This document shows, one piece after another, positions 6,421 to 14,375 of a stretch of 22,265 nt of DNA. Position numbers and translations under genes: made by a program. Below the pieces are notes generated by a model. It searched no databases. It was not told where the DNA came from and was given only the letters and a program-made list of their open reading frames with translations. The stretch is from Nitrospirota bacterium (lineage in GTDB: Bacteria; Nitrospirota; Thermodesulfovibrionia; Thermodesulfovibrionales; SM23-35): positions 1 to 22,265 of the forward strand of contig JAOUJR010000001.1 in assembly GCA_029883145.1 (NCBI GenBank). The letters run 5' to 3'. The first letter of the stretch is position 1, and the number at the start of each line of letters is the position of its first letter.

Positions 6421-7599
6421 TTACTCTCGGGCAATGGAAGCCTTGATCTTTTCTTTTTTGATAATGTTTTCAGCAAACCTGGAAGCCTCTTTCTTGTTCT
6501 CAAACTTACCGATTAAAACCCTGTAGAGTGTCTTCTTATCCTTTGGTGTGGTTGTATGGACAAAAGTCTCATAACCCTTTTCTTTATATTGTTTCGCAAG
6601 AGTTTCCGCATTATTCTTATTCTCAAATGCGCCGATCTGAACAGAATAAATTACCTTACCTGAGGGTTTCACCTCAGGTTGAGGTACAGGAGAAGTAGGG
6701 GCAGGTGAGGGGATAGAATCAGGTCTCTTTTCCACAATTGCTTCCTGTGGTTTTTGTTGTTCCTGAGAGGGAGCAATGTCAACAGGCTTTTCTTGAACAG
6801 TTTCAGGAGGCCTCACCGCAACTGGTGCTTGAACTTTTTCCCATGGCAATGGAACTATTTTAAACAGCACAATTCCTGCTGCGCCGAGTATAATAATTAC
6901 AACAACAGCAATAATCGGCACAAATAACCTCTTTTTCGTGTCTCTTCTTAAGGGTCTTTTCATTGTATAAGTCTTTTTAGGCTTTTTCTCTATAATTTCC
7001 TCAGGTTTTTCGTGAAGAATCTGTTTCACTGCAGCCTTATCTGAAGAGACTATTTCTTCTTCTTTCAGCCACTCCATAGTTTTATCAGAAACATCTCTCT
7101 CTTCATCAATCTCCTTTGGAATTTCAGGTATCACAGGTTCTTCGATAGCTATGGTTTGTTCACTTTCATCTGAACTGACATCCTCCTCTATAACAGGTTC
7201 TGTAACAGGCTCGACATGAGCAGATTTCTCACCAAGGACATTCTCAGTTTTTGAAATAAGTTCTTCAGGGCTAAAGGGTTTTTTAAGTGAATCGACAATG
7301 CCGTAAAGGGAGGTGTAGCGAGGATCTATCGTTCCTTTAAATGTAGTGAGGACAACAATGGGCACATTCCTGAGCGGCTCCATATCATGAATTTCTTTAC
7401 ACATCTCTAATCCGCTTGTACCGGCTATAGCAGGATTGACAAATATCAATGATGGGGTGACCTTTTGTGCCATAGTAATGCCAAGATCACTACTTGAGGC
7501 TGTGAAAACAAGATAATCTTCAGATTCCAGAGTTGATACAATCTTCTGTGTTGTCTCTGTATCAGTATCGATTACAAGAATTGTTCCGCGTATTTTAAT
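6421..7599 (-). CDS. Pseudo-receiver / transmembrane / SPOR-domain protein
   Basis: A 392-residue fusion. Residues 1-120 are a response-regulator receiver fold: start KIRGTILVIDTD, then FVNPAIAG, VVLTT and LKKPF. The phospho-acceptor Asp is replaced by Asn55 and one acidic-pocket Asp by Thr12, so it is probably not phosphorylated; Thr85 and Lys107 remain. A long acidic, proline-rich linker leads to a basic patch and one membrane helix (about 225-248), then a proline-rich stretch and a C-terminal SPOR domain (about 317-392: YSVQIGAF, LYRVLIGKF). The positive-inside rule puts the receiver in the cytoplasm and SPOR in the periplasm. SPOR domains bind glycan strands lacking peptides, as made by amidases. 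The first ATG (7473) would cut the receiver in half. The frame opens upstream to an ATT at 7599, with AGGAG at 7610-7606 six bases away, after an in-frame TAA. It is the last gene after the amidase and actin genes. Confidence 0.85.
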   Translation of the reverse strand: MKIRGTILVIDTDTETTQKIVSTLESEDYLVFTASSSDLGITMAQKVTPSLIFVNPAIAGTSGLEMCKEIHDMEPLRNVPIVVLTTFKGTIDPRYTSLYGIVDSLKKPFSPEELISKTENVLGEKSAHVEPVTEPVIEEDVSSDESEQTIAIEEPVIPEIPKEIDEERDVSDKTMEWLKEEEIVSSDKAAVKQILHEKPEEIIEKKPKKTYTMKRPLRRDTKKRLFVPIIAVVVIIILGAAGIVLFKIVPLPWEKVQAPVAVRPPETVQEKPVDIAPSQEQQKPQEAIVEKRPDSIPSPAPTSPVPQPEVKPSGKVIYSVQIGAFENKNNAETLAKQYKEKGYETFVHTTTPKDKKTLYRVLIGKFENKKEASRFAENIIKKEKIKASIARE

Positions 7600-7627
7600 A
7601 AATTACTCCTCTATAATAGATTCTATT
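7597..7627 (-). promoter_or_regulatory. Ribosome-binding site, ATT start and small palindrome
   Basis: Minus-strand AGGAG at 7610-7606 is followed by six bases and ATT at 7599-7597. No ATG, GTG or TTG lies in frame between the upstream TAA (7605-7603) and the conserved receiver strand. Immediately upstream is the palindrome AATAGA-T-TCTATT (7627-7615), which could fold next to the binding site and affect access. Translation could also be coupled to the actin gene that ends at 7638. Confidence 0.55.
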
Positions 7628-7637
7628 TCTATTGAGA

Positions 7638-8666
7638 TTATAATGGCTCCCAGTATTTTACAGGCATATCCAGTGCAAGTTTGAGTGCACCATCTGAGCC
7701 TGCGAAGAGAGGGTTTTCCACGTGCGTTACGTTACAGGGACCGTACTCTTTCAATGCATTCTGTAAGTATTCACCTATGCCTCTTATCAGACTGCAGCCG
7801 CCTGCAAGCACAATGTTGTTCTTTATCTTTATCTGGAATTCAGGGTCAAATCGTGCGATCATCTCAGTGGTCGTTTCTATTATTGCAGGAAGAATGCTTT
7901 CACACGCGCGTTTTATCTCATTCTTAATATCGTGAATAACCGGCTTTCCGTCAACAGGGATTTCTACATGAATTTCGCCGGACACGTCCCTTACAAAACT
8001 GTATTTTTCTTTAAATTGGCGGACCATATTTTTATTAAACCTTGAGTTGGGGTACTTCTCGGTTAAATAGCTGTAAAGCTGTTCATCAATGTAATCACCG
8101 GCAGTCAATATAGTTTTCTGGTCCTCTTCGGATGGTATAGTGCCATGCATAATACAGAAGTCAGTTGTGCCGGCACCTATATCTATGACAAGCGCATTGT
8201 TCAGCAGGTTCATACCGTAAGCTACTGCAAATGGTTCTGATACAACCATGAGTGAATGTGCAAATTCTGAAGCAGCCTTTCTGATCGCAAGCTTGTTTAC
8301 CTTCAGTGTATCAGCAGGCACTCCAACAACAGCATGGATTTTCTGTTCAGGCGAAGGTTTTGCGAGTTCAATCAGATGTTTAATAATTTCTTTTACTGCA
8401 TCTTCACTTTTTTCAATACCTTCTTTTATGACGCCATGTTCAAGGGGTCTACAAAGGTCAAGCGAGAGTCTGTTTTTAAGAGCCTCTGAGCCAAAGAGTA
8501 CAGGCTTCCCCACTACCTGTAACGAAATAAAGTCTTTAGGCCAACCGACGTAACTCTCAATCCATTCTCTTGTCAGGTTACTTGCAGAGATTGAACTCCT
8601 CGATGTTCCAAGGTCAATTCCAGCAAATAAGATGCTATCTTGCTGTTGTGTGTCTTTTTGCTTCAT
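7638..8666 (-). CDS. MamK-like bacterial actin
   Basis: A 342-residue actin-fold ATPase expected to form cytoplasmic filaments. The nucleotide-site motifs are clear: GIDLGTSRSS (16-25), VSEPFAVAYG with Glu144, VIDIGAGTTDF with Asp162, and VLAGGCSLIRGIG (286-298). It matches MamK from magnetotactic bacteria better than MreB, by my memory of those sequences. Shared points are VGWPKD near residue 40, KEKYSFV, ACESILPAIIE, and the C-terminal PVKYWEPL, which parallels PPQYWRQL. Glu144 and Asp162 correspond to the catalytic residues described in MamK. There is no membrane segment. AAAGGAG lies 9 bases before the ATG. The gene overlaps the end of the amidase gene by 32 bases, so the two are tightly linked. 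No other magnetosome genes are present, so a role in cell shape, division or positioning is more likely than magnetosome alignment. Confidence 0.85.
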   Translation of the reverse strand: MKQKDTQQQDSILFAGIDLGTSRSSISASNLTREWIESYVGWPKDFISLQVVGKPVLFGSEALKNRLSLDLCRPLEHGVIKEGIEKSEDAVKEIIKHLIELAKPSPEQKIHAVVGVPADTLKVNKLAIRKAASEFAHSLMVVSEPFAVAYGMNLLNNALVIDIGAGTTDFCIMHGTIPSEEDQKTILTAGDYIDEQLYSYLTEKYPNSRFNKNMVRQFKEKYSFVRDVSGEIHVEIPVDGKPVIHDIKNEIKRACESILPAIIETTTEMIARFDPEFQIKIKNNIVLAGGCSLIRGIGEYLQNALKEYGPCNVTHVENPLFAGSDGALKLALDMPVKYWEPL

Positions 8667-9681
8667 AGCTTTTTTCTCCTTTATTTAAATAATCCAGTAT
8701 GCCGGCTTGCAGATAACGTGCAATATTTTCTCTGTGGCTTTCAGTGTTCAGTTCTATCTCTTCCTCTCTGTTACTAAGGCAGGAGACTTCTACCAGGACA
8801 GCAGGCACATCTACACCTAACAAGACAACAAATGGCGCCCTCTTTATGCCAGAGTTATACACATTTCCATTGTGTTTTTTGCTGTTCAAAAAAAGAACTT
8901 TCTGTATAGAAGATGCAAGCTCTTTAGATTCCTGCAGTTTTAACTTATCGCCAATCTTCATGATTATCTCCTTGAAGTCGCTCAATCCATATTGTGAGCC
9001 TATATTTTCCCTTTCCGCAAGCTTCAGTGTTTTTGCGTCAGAAGACGGGCCGAAATAATACGTCTCGATAATATTTATGGGCTTTGAAGGCAAATAATTG
9101 AGGTGTAAAGATATAAAAAGATCTGCCCTGCCTAAGCGGGCTAATTCTACCCGTTTGTTAAGGGGGAGTGTAGAGTCTTGTTCATGAGTCATGAGCACAT
9201 TGTAATTGCCATATTTTTTAAGCCGCTCTCTTAGTCGCTTTGCTATGTCCAGTGCTATATCTTTCTCTTTAGTTCCCATCTTTCCTGCAGTTCCTGAGTC
9301 AGAGCCACCATGTCCCGGATCTATCATAATTGTTTTTACCTCTAAACCGAACACGCGACTGAGTGGTATGTCCGGACCGCTCAGAAAAGCCTTATAATCT
9401 GAAGGGCTGACTGATTTTTCAGCAGGCAGTTGTTGCAATTCGGTTCCGAGAGAAGAAGGTTCTTGTGTGATAAGGCTTGCTGTTATCTGTTTTTCTGGAA
9501 ATTCTGAAAAGAGTGAGAGGTTTTGGTAATTCCAATGTCCTAAAACAGCGAGCAATACTATGAAGAAAAACAAAAACATTTTTTTGAGAAAAGAGGGCGC
9601 TTTATCTGAGAGAGCGTTAGAATGTTTCCCGATTATCCTTAGATTGTCTTCATAGATACCCCTGAGAATAGCGTTCCTCAT
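8635..9681 (-). CDS. N-acetylmuramoyl-L-alanine amidase (Amidase_3), membrane-anchored
   Basis: A zinc amidase that cuts the bond between N-acetylmuramic acid and the stem peptide, leaving denuded glycan. Numbered from the ATG at 9681 (348 residues): IDPGHGGSDSG with His124, Glu139 in TKEKDIA, SLHLN with His193, and VEVSCLSN with catalytic Glu298. A hydrophobic segment (about 33-50) after a basic N-terminus anchors it in the inner membrane with the enzyme in the periplasm; there is no obvious cleavable signal or AMIN domain. A GTG at 9732 would add 17 residues but has no ribosome-binding site, while the ATG at 9681 follows an AAGAGAG sequence, so I prefer 9681. The long stretch between the third motif and catalytic Glu resembles the regulatory helix region of AmiB/AmiC-type enzymes, which need activation. 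It is followed by the overlapping actin gene. Confidence 0.9.
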   Translation of the reverse strand: MRNAILRGIYEDNLRIIGKHSNALSDKAPSFLKKMFLFFFIVLLAVLGHWNYQNLSLFSEFPEKQITASLITQEPSSLGTELQQLPAEKSVSPSDYKAFLSGPDIPLSRVFGLEVKTIMIDPGHGGSDSGTAGKMGTKEKDIALDIAKRLRERLKKYGNYNVLMTHEQDSTLPLNKRVELARLGRADLFISLHLNYLPSKPINIIETYYFGPSSDAKTLKLAERENIGSQYGLSDFKEIIMKIGDKLKLQESKELASSIQKVLFLNSKKHNGNVYNSGIKRAPFVVLLGVDVPAVLVEVSCLSNREEEIELNTESHRENIARYLQAGILDYLNKGEKSYEAKRHTTAR

Positions 9682-9766
9682 TTTTAGCTCTCTTTTTTTG
9701 GGGATCATAGTAAACATAATATTAAGATTCACTTTAACAATTTATTTTAAAAAATTCAATGAATAT

Positions 9767-10738
9767 TCACACTGTCACACCGTCTATTCTCGTAAGTCCT
9801 GCTTCTTTTGCCATACATATTGCGTCGCTGTATTCTCTTCCGGTAATCCTTCTGTTGAGAGGTGGGTTATCAAAAGCCTTAAAGCACGGGTGGTATTGAT
9901 CCATGATATTGATATAGGTATTTTTTGAAATTTCCTCAGCAATGAATTTTACCACACCTGCGGTACCTGCAGTCCCTTCTGGAAGCACAAGATGCCTCAC
10001 GAGCAGTCCTCTCTGAGCAATACCGTTTTTTATTACAAGATCCCCGACCTGTCGATGCATCTCTTTTAGTGTAGCCATTGCGACCTCAGGGTAATCTCTG
10101 GCATCTGAATATCTGAAAGCCATCTCAGGGTCATAATATTTAAAATCCGGCATGTAAATATCAACTACCCCATCAAGCAGCTTTATTGACTGCATGGATT
10201 CATATCCGCCGCAGTTATACACAACAGGTATATTCACTCCTTTTCCTGATACAATCTGTAAAGCCCTGAGTATCATTGGCATCTGATGCGTTGGTGTCAC
10301 GAAATTTATATTGTGACACCAACTACGCTGCAATGAGAGCATTATATCTGAAAATTTTTCAAAGGATACCTCAACGCCTTCCCCATAATGGCTAATCGAA
10401 TAATTCTGACAGAAGATACAGCCGAGGTTGCAATTGCCAAGGAAAATAGTTCCTGAACCAAATCTTCCCACAAGTGGTCTTTCCTCGCCAAAATGAGGTC
10501 CCCAGCTCGATATGAATGGTTTATTTTCAGTCCTGCAAAAACCTATATGGCCAGATGTTCTGTCAACCCTGCATTCCCTGGGACATAGGGTACATTCCTT
10601 TAAAATCTCCTCTGCTTCTCTGACCTTATCAGTCAACACTCCGGGAGGGAGCAGGAGATAGGATGGAGTGAAATTATCTTTTATGCTTTCCACAATTTTA
10701 TTTGGATTCTGTTTTATATCCTCAGACCAAAACTGCAT
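9767..10738 (-). CDS. Radical SAM protein, PflX-like (COG1313 type)
   Basis: A 323-residue radical SAM protein. The cluster motif is GNCNLGCIFCQNY, giving Cys103, Cys107 and Cys110 in the CX3CX2C pattern that binds the 4Fe-4S cluster and S-adenosylmethionine. An extra N-terminal set, CTLCPRECRVDR with Cys49/52/56 and Cys68 (GFCRT), is typical of the PflX-like COG1313 group, related to pyruvate formate-lyase activating enzymes. The target of this group is not established as far as I know. There is no Shine-Dalgarno sequence before the ATG at 10738. It is the first gene of the minus-strand run leading to the amidase, actin and SPOR genes, with 85 bases to the preferred amidase start. Whether it belongs functionally with them is unclear. 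Confidence 0.85.
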   Translation of the reverse strand: MQFWSEDIKQNPNKIVESIKDNFTPSYLLLPPGVLTDKVREAEEILKECTLCPRECRVDRTSGHIGFCRTENKPFISSWGPHFGEERPLVGRFGSGTIFLGNCNLGCIFCQNYSISHYGEGVEVSFEKFSDIMLSLQRSWCHNINFVTPTHQMPMILRALQIVSGKGVNIPVVYNCGGYESMQSIKLLDGVVDIYMPDFKYYDPEMAFRYSDARDYPEVAMATLKEMHRQVGDLVIKNGIAQRGLLVRHLVLPEGTAGTAGVVKFIAEEISKNTYINIMDQYHPCFKAFDNPPLNRRITGREYSDAICMAKEAGLTRIDGVTV

Positions 10739-10745
10739 TATAAAA

Positions 10746-10775
10746 ATTAAATCTCTATTATTTTTATAATAACAA
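10746..10775 (-). promoter_or_regulatory. Possible promoter of the radical SAM gene run
   Basis: Minus-strand TTGTTA (10775-10770) and TTTAAT (10751-10746), spacer 18, four and five matches of six to consensus. Seven bases separate the -10 box from the ATG at 10738, so this would also give a leaderless or near-leaderless message, in line with the absence of a Shine-Dalgarno sequence. Weaker than the marC case. Confidence 0.35.
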
Positions 10776-10843
10776 ATTTGTCAGTCTTCCATACCTGCAT
10801 GAAAGTTTGGCTTGCTCATTGAGGTCTTCTCATTACGGTGTAA

Positions 10844-10873
10844 TTGACTTAACCTGAATTTAATCATTATAAT
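10844..10873 (+). promoter_or_regulatory. Promoter of the lysS-lol unit
   Basis: TTGACT (10844-10849) and TATAAT (10868-10873) with an 18-base spacer, near-consensus sigma-70 elements. Transcription should start near 10880 and leave a leader of about 54 bases before lysS. The only purine-rich site, AGGTAGG at 10914-10920, is 13 bases from the ATG at 10934, farther than usual. Confidence 0.6.
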
Positions 10874-10933
10874 CCCTAATCTACTCTAATCATTCGCATA
10901 AAATGACCTTAACAGGTAGGTAAACTATATTTT

Positions 10934-12415
10934 ATGGATATGAAAGAATTTAGTGATCTGATAGAGCAGCGAATCAAGAAACTTGAAGAATTGCGACAGA
11001 TGGGTATTGAACCATTTGGAGGCACGTTTTACGCGGAGAATCATGCATCAGAGCTCCAGGATAAATTTAATTCTTCAACAAAGGAATCCTTAGAGGAAAG
11101 CGTTGTTTCGTGTTCACTCGCAGGCAGGATTGTCTCTATGAGAGATTTTGGCAAGGCTGTCTTTGCTCATATTCAGGATGCGACAGGGAAGATTCAGCTC
11201 TATTTTAAAAAGGATGTCCTTGGAGAGAAACAGGTTATAGTGAAGAAGCTCGACATCGGGGACATAATCGGATTAAAAGGACAATTATTCAGGACAAGAA
11301 CAAATGAACTTACTATCGAGGTAAAGGATTTTGTCATTCTCGCAAAATCTTTAAGGCCCCTTCCCGAGAAGTGGCATGGATTAAAGGATATTGAGACGAG
11401 ATATCGACAGCGATATGTGGATTTGATCGTGAACCCTGATGTAAGGCAGACCTTTGCTCAGAGGAGCGTGATCATCAAGGCGATTCGGGACTTCCTCGAA
11501 TCGCAGGGATTCATCGAAGTTGAAACACCCATGATGCAGCAGATTCCCGGTGGCGCAACTGCACGGCCGTTCAAGACCCATCATATAGCGCTTGGCATAG
11601 ATTTATATCTCAGAATTGCGCCTGAGCTTTATCTCAAGAGGCTCCTCGTTGGCGGGTATGAACGTGTATACGAGCTTAACAGGAATTTCAGGAATGAGGG
11701 TATATCAACAAAGCATAACCCGGAATTTTCGATGCTCGAATTTTATATCGCTTACAGAGACTATAACTTCCTCATGTCTTTTACCGAAGAATTAATTTCC
11801 TATGTTGCTCACAGGGCTCTCGGGACATTAAAAATACCATACGGAGATACCACCATAGATCTCACTCCCCCGTGGCCAAGAATTCCGATGAGAGAAGCAC
11901 TGTTGCAGAAAGGGGTGCCCCCGGAGGTCTTGAATAATAGAGAAAAGGCAATAGCATGGGCAAAAGCACAGCACATAGAAATAAACGAAGATGCAACTCA
12001 TGGGAAAATCCTTGATGAGATCTTTAAGGAAAGAGTCGAGCCTGAACTCGTCCAGCCGACGTTTATCATAGATTATCCTGTTGAACTTTCGCCACTTGCA
12101 AAGAAAAAACAAGATAATCCAGAGCTTGTTGAAAGATTCGAACTTTTTATTGCATCACGAGAGATTGCGAATGCATTTTCAGAGCTCACTGACCCCATGG
12201 ATCAGCATGACCGGTTTGCAAAACAGGTTGAGGCAAAGAAACAGGGCGATGAAGAAGCACACTGGATGGATGAAGATTTTGTAAGGGCACTTGAGTATGG
12301 TATGCCACCCGCAGCAGGGGAAGGCATCGGAATAGACAGGCTCGTGATGTTACTGACGAATTCTCAGTCAATAAGAGATGTGATATTATTCCCGCAATTG
12401 AAGCCAGAACAATAA
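10934..12415 (+). CDS. lysS: Lysyl-tRNA synthetase, class II
   Basis: Charges tRNA-Lys with lysine in the cytoplasm. The 493-residue length is typical. A helical N-terminal extension is followed by the OB-fold anticodon-binding domain (about 61-135: GRIVSMRDFGKAVFAHIQD). The class II catalytic domain has motif 1 around GFIEVETPMM (192-201), motif 2 around FRNEGISTKHNPEF (252-265) and motif 3 GIGIDRLVML near 464-473. The IPGGATARPF and SREIANAFSELTDP blocks are characteristic of LysRS. Two ATG codons lie at 10934 and 10940; I keep the first, but the choice is not settled by a ribosome-binding site. It leads a unit with the Lol genes, lysS stop and the next start being one base apart. Confidence 0.97.
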   Translation: MDMKEFSDLIEQRIKKLEELRQMGIEPFGGTFYAENHASELQDKFNSSTKESLEESVVSCSLAGRIVSMRDFGKAVFAHIQDATGKIQLYFKKDVLGEKQVIVKKLDIGDIIGLKGQLFRTRTNELTIEVKDFVILAKSLRPLPEKWHGLKDIETRYRQRYVDLIVNPDVRQTFAQRSVIIKAIRDFLESQGFIEVETPMMQQIPGGATARPFKTHHIALGIDLYLRIAPELYLKRLLVGGYERVYELNRNFRNEGISTKHNPEFSMLEFYIAYRDYNFLMSFTEELISYVAHRALGTLKIPYGDTTIDLTPPWPRIPMREALLQKGVPPEVLNNREKAIAWAKAQHIEINEDATHGKILDEIFKERVEPELVQPTFIIDYPVELSPLAKKKQDNPELVERFELFIASREIANAFSELTDPMDQHDRFAKQVEAKKQGDEEAHWMDEDFVRALEYGMPPAAGEGIGIDRLVMLLTNSQSIRDVILFPQLKPEQ

Positions 12416-12416
12416 A

Positions 12417-13646
12417 GTGAACTTACCGTATCAGATATTTGTTGCTCTCAGATACCTCAAATCCCCGAAAAAACATAAGGGTATTTCAGTCAATACAGTA
12501 ATATCTATTGGAGGTGTTGCAGTCGGTGTGATGGCACTCCTTGTTGTTTTGTCTGTAATGAGCGGATTTCATGAAGACCTTCAGAAGAAAATACTCGGGG
12601 TGAATGCCCATGTGGTTGTCCTTGATTATAAAGGAACGATGCCAAAATACAAAGATGTAATCAAAGACTTAGAGGGCGAAAAAGATGTGGTATCATCTTC
12701 ACCATTTATTCTTGGACAGGTGATGGTATCATTCGGCAAAAAGACACATGGTGTGTTCATGAGAGGAATACTGCCTGAAACAGAGAAGAAGACAACAGAG
12801 ATAACGAAATTTATAAAAGATGGAAATCTTGAAGACCTCGCATCAAAAGACAAAATCCCCAATATTATCCTCGGAAGAGAGCTTGCATATAGTCTCGGTG
12901 TATTTAAGGGCGATACGGTCAATATTATTTCCCCGATTGGAGAGATAGGACCTCTGGGCATGCTCCCAAAAATGAAACAGTTCAAAGTCATCGCAACATT
13001 TGAAGTCGGAATGTTCGAATACGACACCAATCTTGTACTGACAGATCTCAAATCTGCACAGGAGTTTTTCGGATTGAAAGAAGATATTACCGGTATAGAG
13101 GTCAGACTGAACGATATTTATAAGGCGTCTAATGTGAGAGAAAGCATACAAAAGAAATTAGGGTTCCCTTTCTATGTGAGAGACTGGATGCAGATGAACA
13201 GAAATCTCTTTTCAGCCCTGAAATTGGAGAAGTTCGCCATGTTTGTCATACTTATCCTCATCATCCTTGTTGCCTCATTTAATATTGTGAGCACTCTTAT
13301 AATGAATGTAATTGAGAAGAGCAGGGAGATTGCAATATTAAAGGCGATGGGCGCAACGAACAAAGGCATTATGAACATATTTATGTTTCAAGGATTATTC
13401 ATAGGACTTTTTGGAACCATTATCGGAATTGCTGGAGGGTATCTGTTGGGCTATATCTTAAACACATACCAGATTATCAAGCTTCCTGCTGATGTGTACT
13501 ATTTAAGCCATCTTCCCGTGAAGATGAAACTTTTCGATTTTCTTACTGTGTCAGTTTCTGCGATTTTCATCAGTTTCATAGCAACTCTCTATCCTGCATG
13601 GCAGGCAGCAAAACTTAACCCAGTAGAACCGTTGAGGTATGAGTAA
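12417..13646 (+). CDS. lolC: Lipoprotein-releasing ABC transporter permease (LolC/E)
   Basis: Inner-membrane permease of the exporter that extracts lipoproteins from the inner membrane for transfer to the outer membrane. The 409-residue protein has the family layout: one membrane helix near 24-47, a periplasmic domain of about 220 residues, then three helices near 273-297, 323-348 and 375-395. The coupling motif EKSREIAILKAMGA (300-313) contacts the ATPase. The C-terminal PAWQAAKLNPVEPLRYE is typical. It starts with GTG at 12417, one base after the lysS stop, with no clear Shine-Dalgarno site, so translation is probably coupled. Only one permease gene is present next to the ATPase, so it may work as a homodimer (LolF-like) rather than as a LolC/LolE pair; a second permease elsewhere cannot be excluded. 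Confidence 0.93.
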   Translation: MNLPYQIFVALRYLKSPKKHKGISVNTVISIGGVAVGVMALLVVLSVMSGFHEDLQKKILGVNAHVVVLDYKGTMPKYKDVIKDLEGEKDVVSSSPFILGQVMVSFGKKTHGVFMRGILPETEKKTTEITKFIKDGNLEDLASKDKIPNIILGRELAYSLGVFKGDTVNIISPIGEIGPLGMLPKMKQFKVIATFEVGMFEYDTNLVLTDLKSAQEFFGLKEDITGIEVRLNDIYKASNVRESIQKKLGFPFYVRDWMQMNRNLFSALKLEKFAMFVILILIILVASFNIVSTLIMNVIEKSREIAILKAMGATNKGIMNIFMFQGLFIGLFGTIIGIAGGYLLGYILNTYQIIKLPADVYYLSHLPVKMKLFDFLTVSVSAIFISFIATLYPAWQAAKLNPVEPLRYE

Positions 13647-13654
13647 GTGAGCAT

Positions 13655-14356
13655 ATGAAGAATTTGATCGAAGTCCAAAACCTGAAAAAACATTTTACTA
13701 CCAAAGCAGGCGAGCTTCAGGTTCTGAAGGGTGTTGACCTTTCGATCAAGGAAAGAGAGATGGTCGGGATAGTCGGTGCCTCAGGCGTGGGCAAGAGCAC
13801 GCTCCTCCATATCCTCGGAGCACTTGATAGTCCGACTTCAGGAAAGGTCTTTTACAATGGCAATGATATATTCTTGCTCGATGAACATTCACTTGCTTAC
13901 TTCAGAAACAAATCAATCGGATTTGTGTTTCAGTTCCATCACCTTCTCCCCGAATTTACCGCACTTGAGAATGTAATGATGCCAGGACTTATAAGTATGG
14001 GGTCAAGTGTCCAAGGGTTCAAGGGGTTAAGTTATAAAGAGGTCAAAGAAAGGGCTGAAAGACTGTTAAATGAGCTGGGGTTGTCGGAAAGAGAAAGCCA
14101 CAGGCCAGGGGAACTTTCAGGTGGTGAGCAGCAGCGCGTTGCTGTTGCGCGTGCACTCATCCTCGAGCCAAATGTAGTTCTTGCAGATGAACCCACAGGC
14201 AACCTTGATACCACTACAGGTGAAGAACTTTTTAATCTTCTCGTTAATCTCAATAAAGAGAAAGGAATCACATTTGTTATCGTCACACATAATGAGTCTC
14301 TCTCAAAACGCTGTCACAGAATATTCAAGATGGTGAATGGGAGAGTAGTTGATTGA
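13655..14356 (+). CDS. lolD: Lipoprotein-releasing ABC transporter ATPase LolD
   Basis: Cytoplasmic ATPase that powers the Lol exporter. The 233-residue protein has Walker [10 protein letters not shown] (41-49), Q-loop Gln93 ([11 protein letters not shown]), signature [14 protein letters not shown] (153-166), Walker B VVLADEP (174-180) followed by TGNLD, and the switch His in VTHN. The [18 protein letters not shown] pattern is typical of LolD rather than MacB. A short extra stretch near 112-126 ([15 protein letters not shown]) is longer than in E. coli LolD. It follows the permease by 8 bases, with only a weak ribosome-binding site, and ends the unit, converging on the MazF-like gene 19 bases away. 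Confidence 0.95.
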   Translation: MKNLIEVQNLKKHFTTKAGELQVLKGVDLSIKEREMVGIVGASGVGKSTLLHILGALDSPTSGKVFYNGNDIFLLDEHSLAYFRNKSIGFVFQFHHLLPEFTALENVMMPGLISMGSSVQGFKGLSYKEVKERAERLLNELGLSERESHRPGELSGGEQQRVAVARALILEPNVVLADEPTGNLDTTTGEELFNLLVNLNKEKGITFVIVTHNESLSKRCHRIFKMVNGRVVD

Positions 14357-14375
14357 CAGTTGGAGATTAAGGATT

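Noticed and set aside
7471..7473. ATG at 7473 as start of the SPOR protein (350 residues)
   Set aside because: Would remove the first strands and acidic pocket of the receiver fold and has no ribosome-binding site; the ATT at 7599 is better supported.
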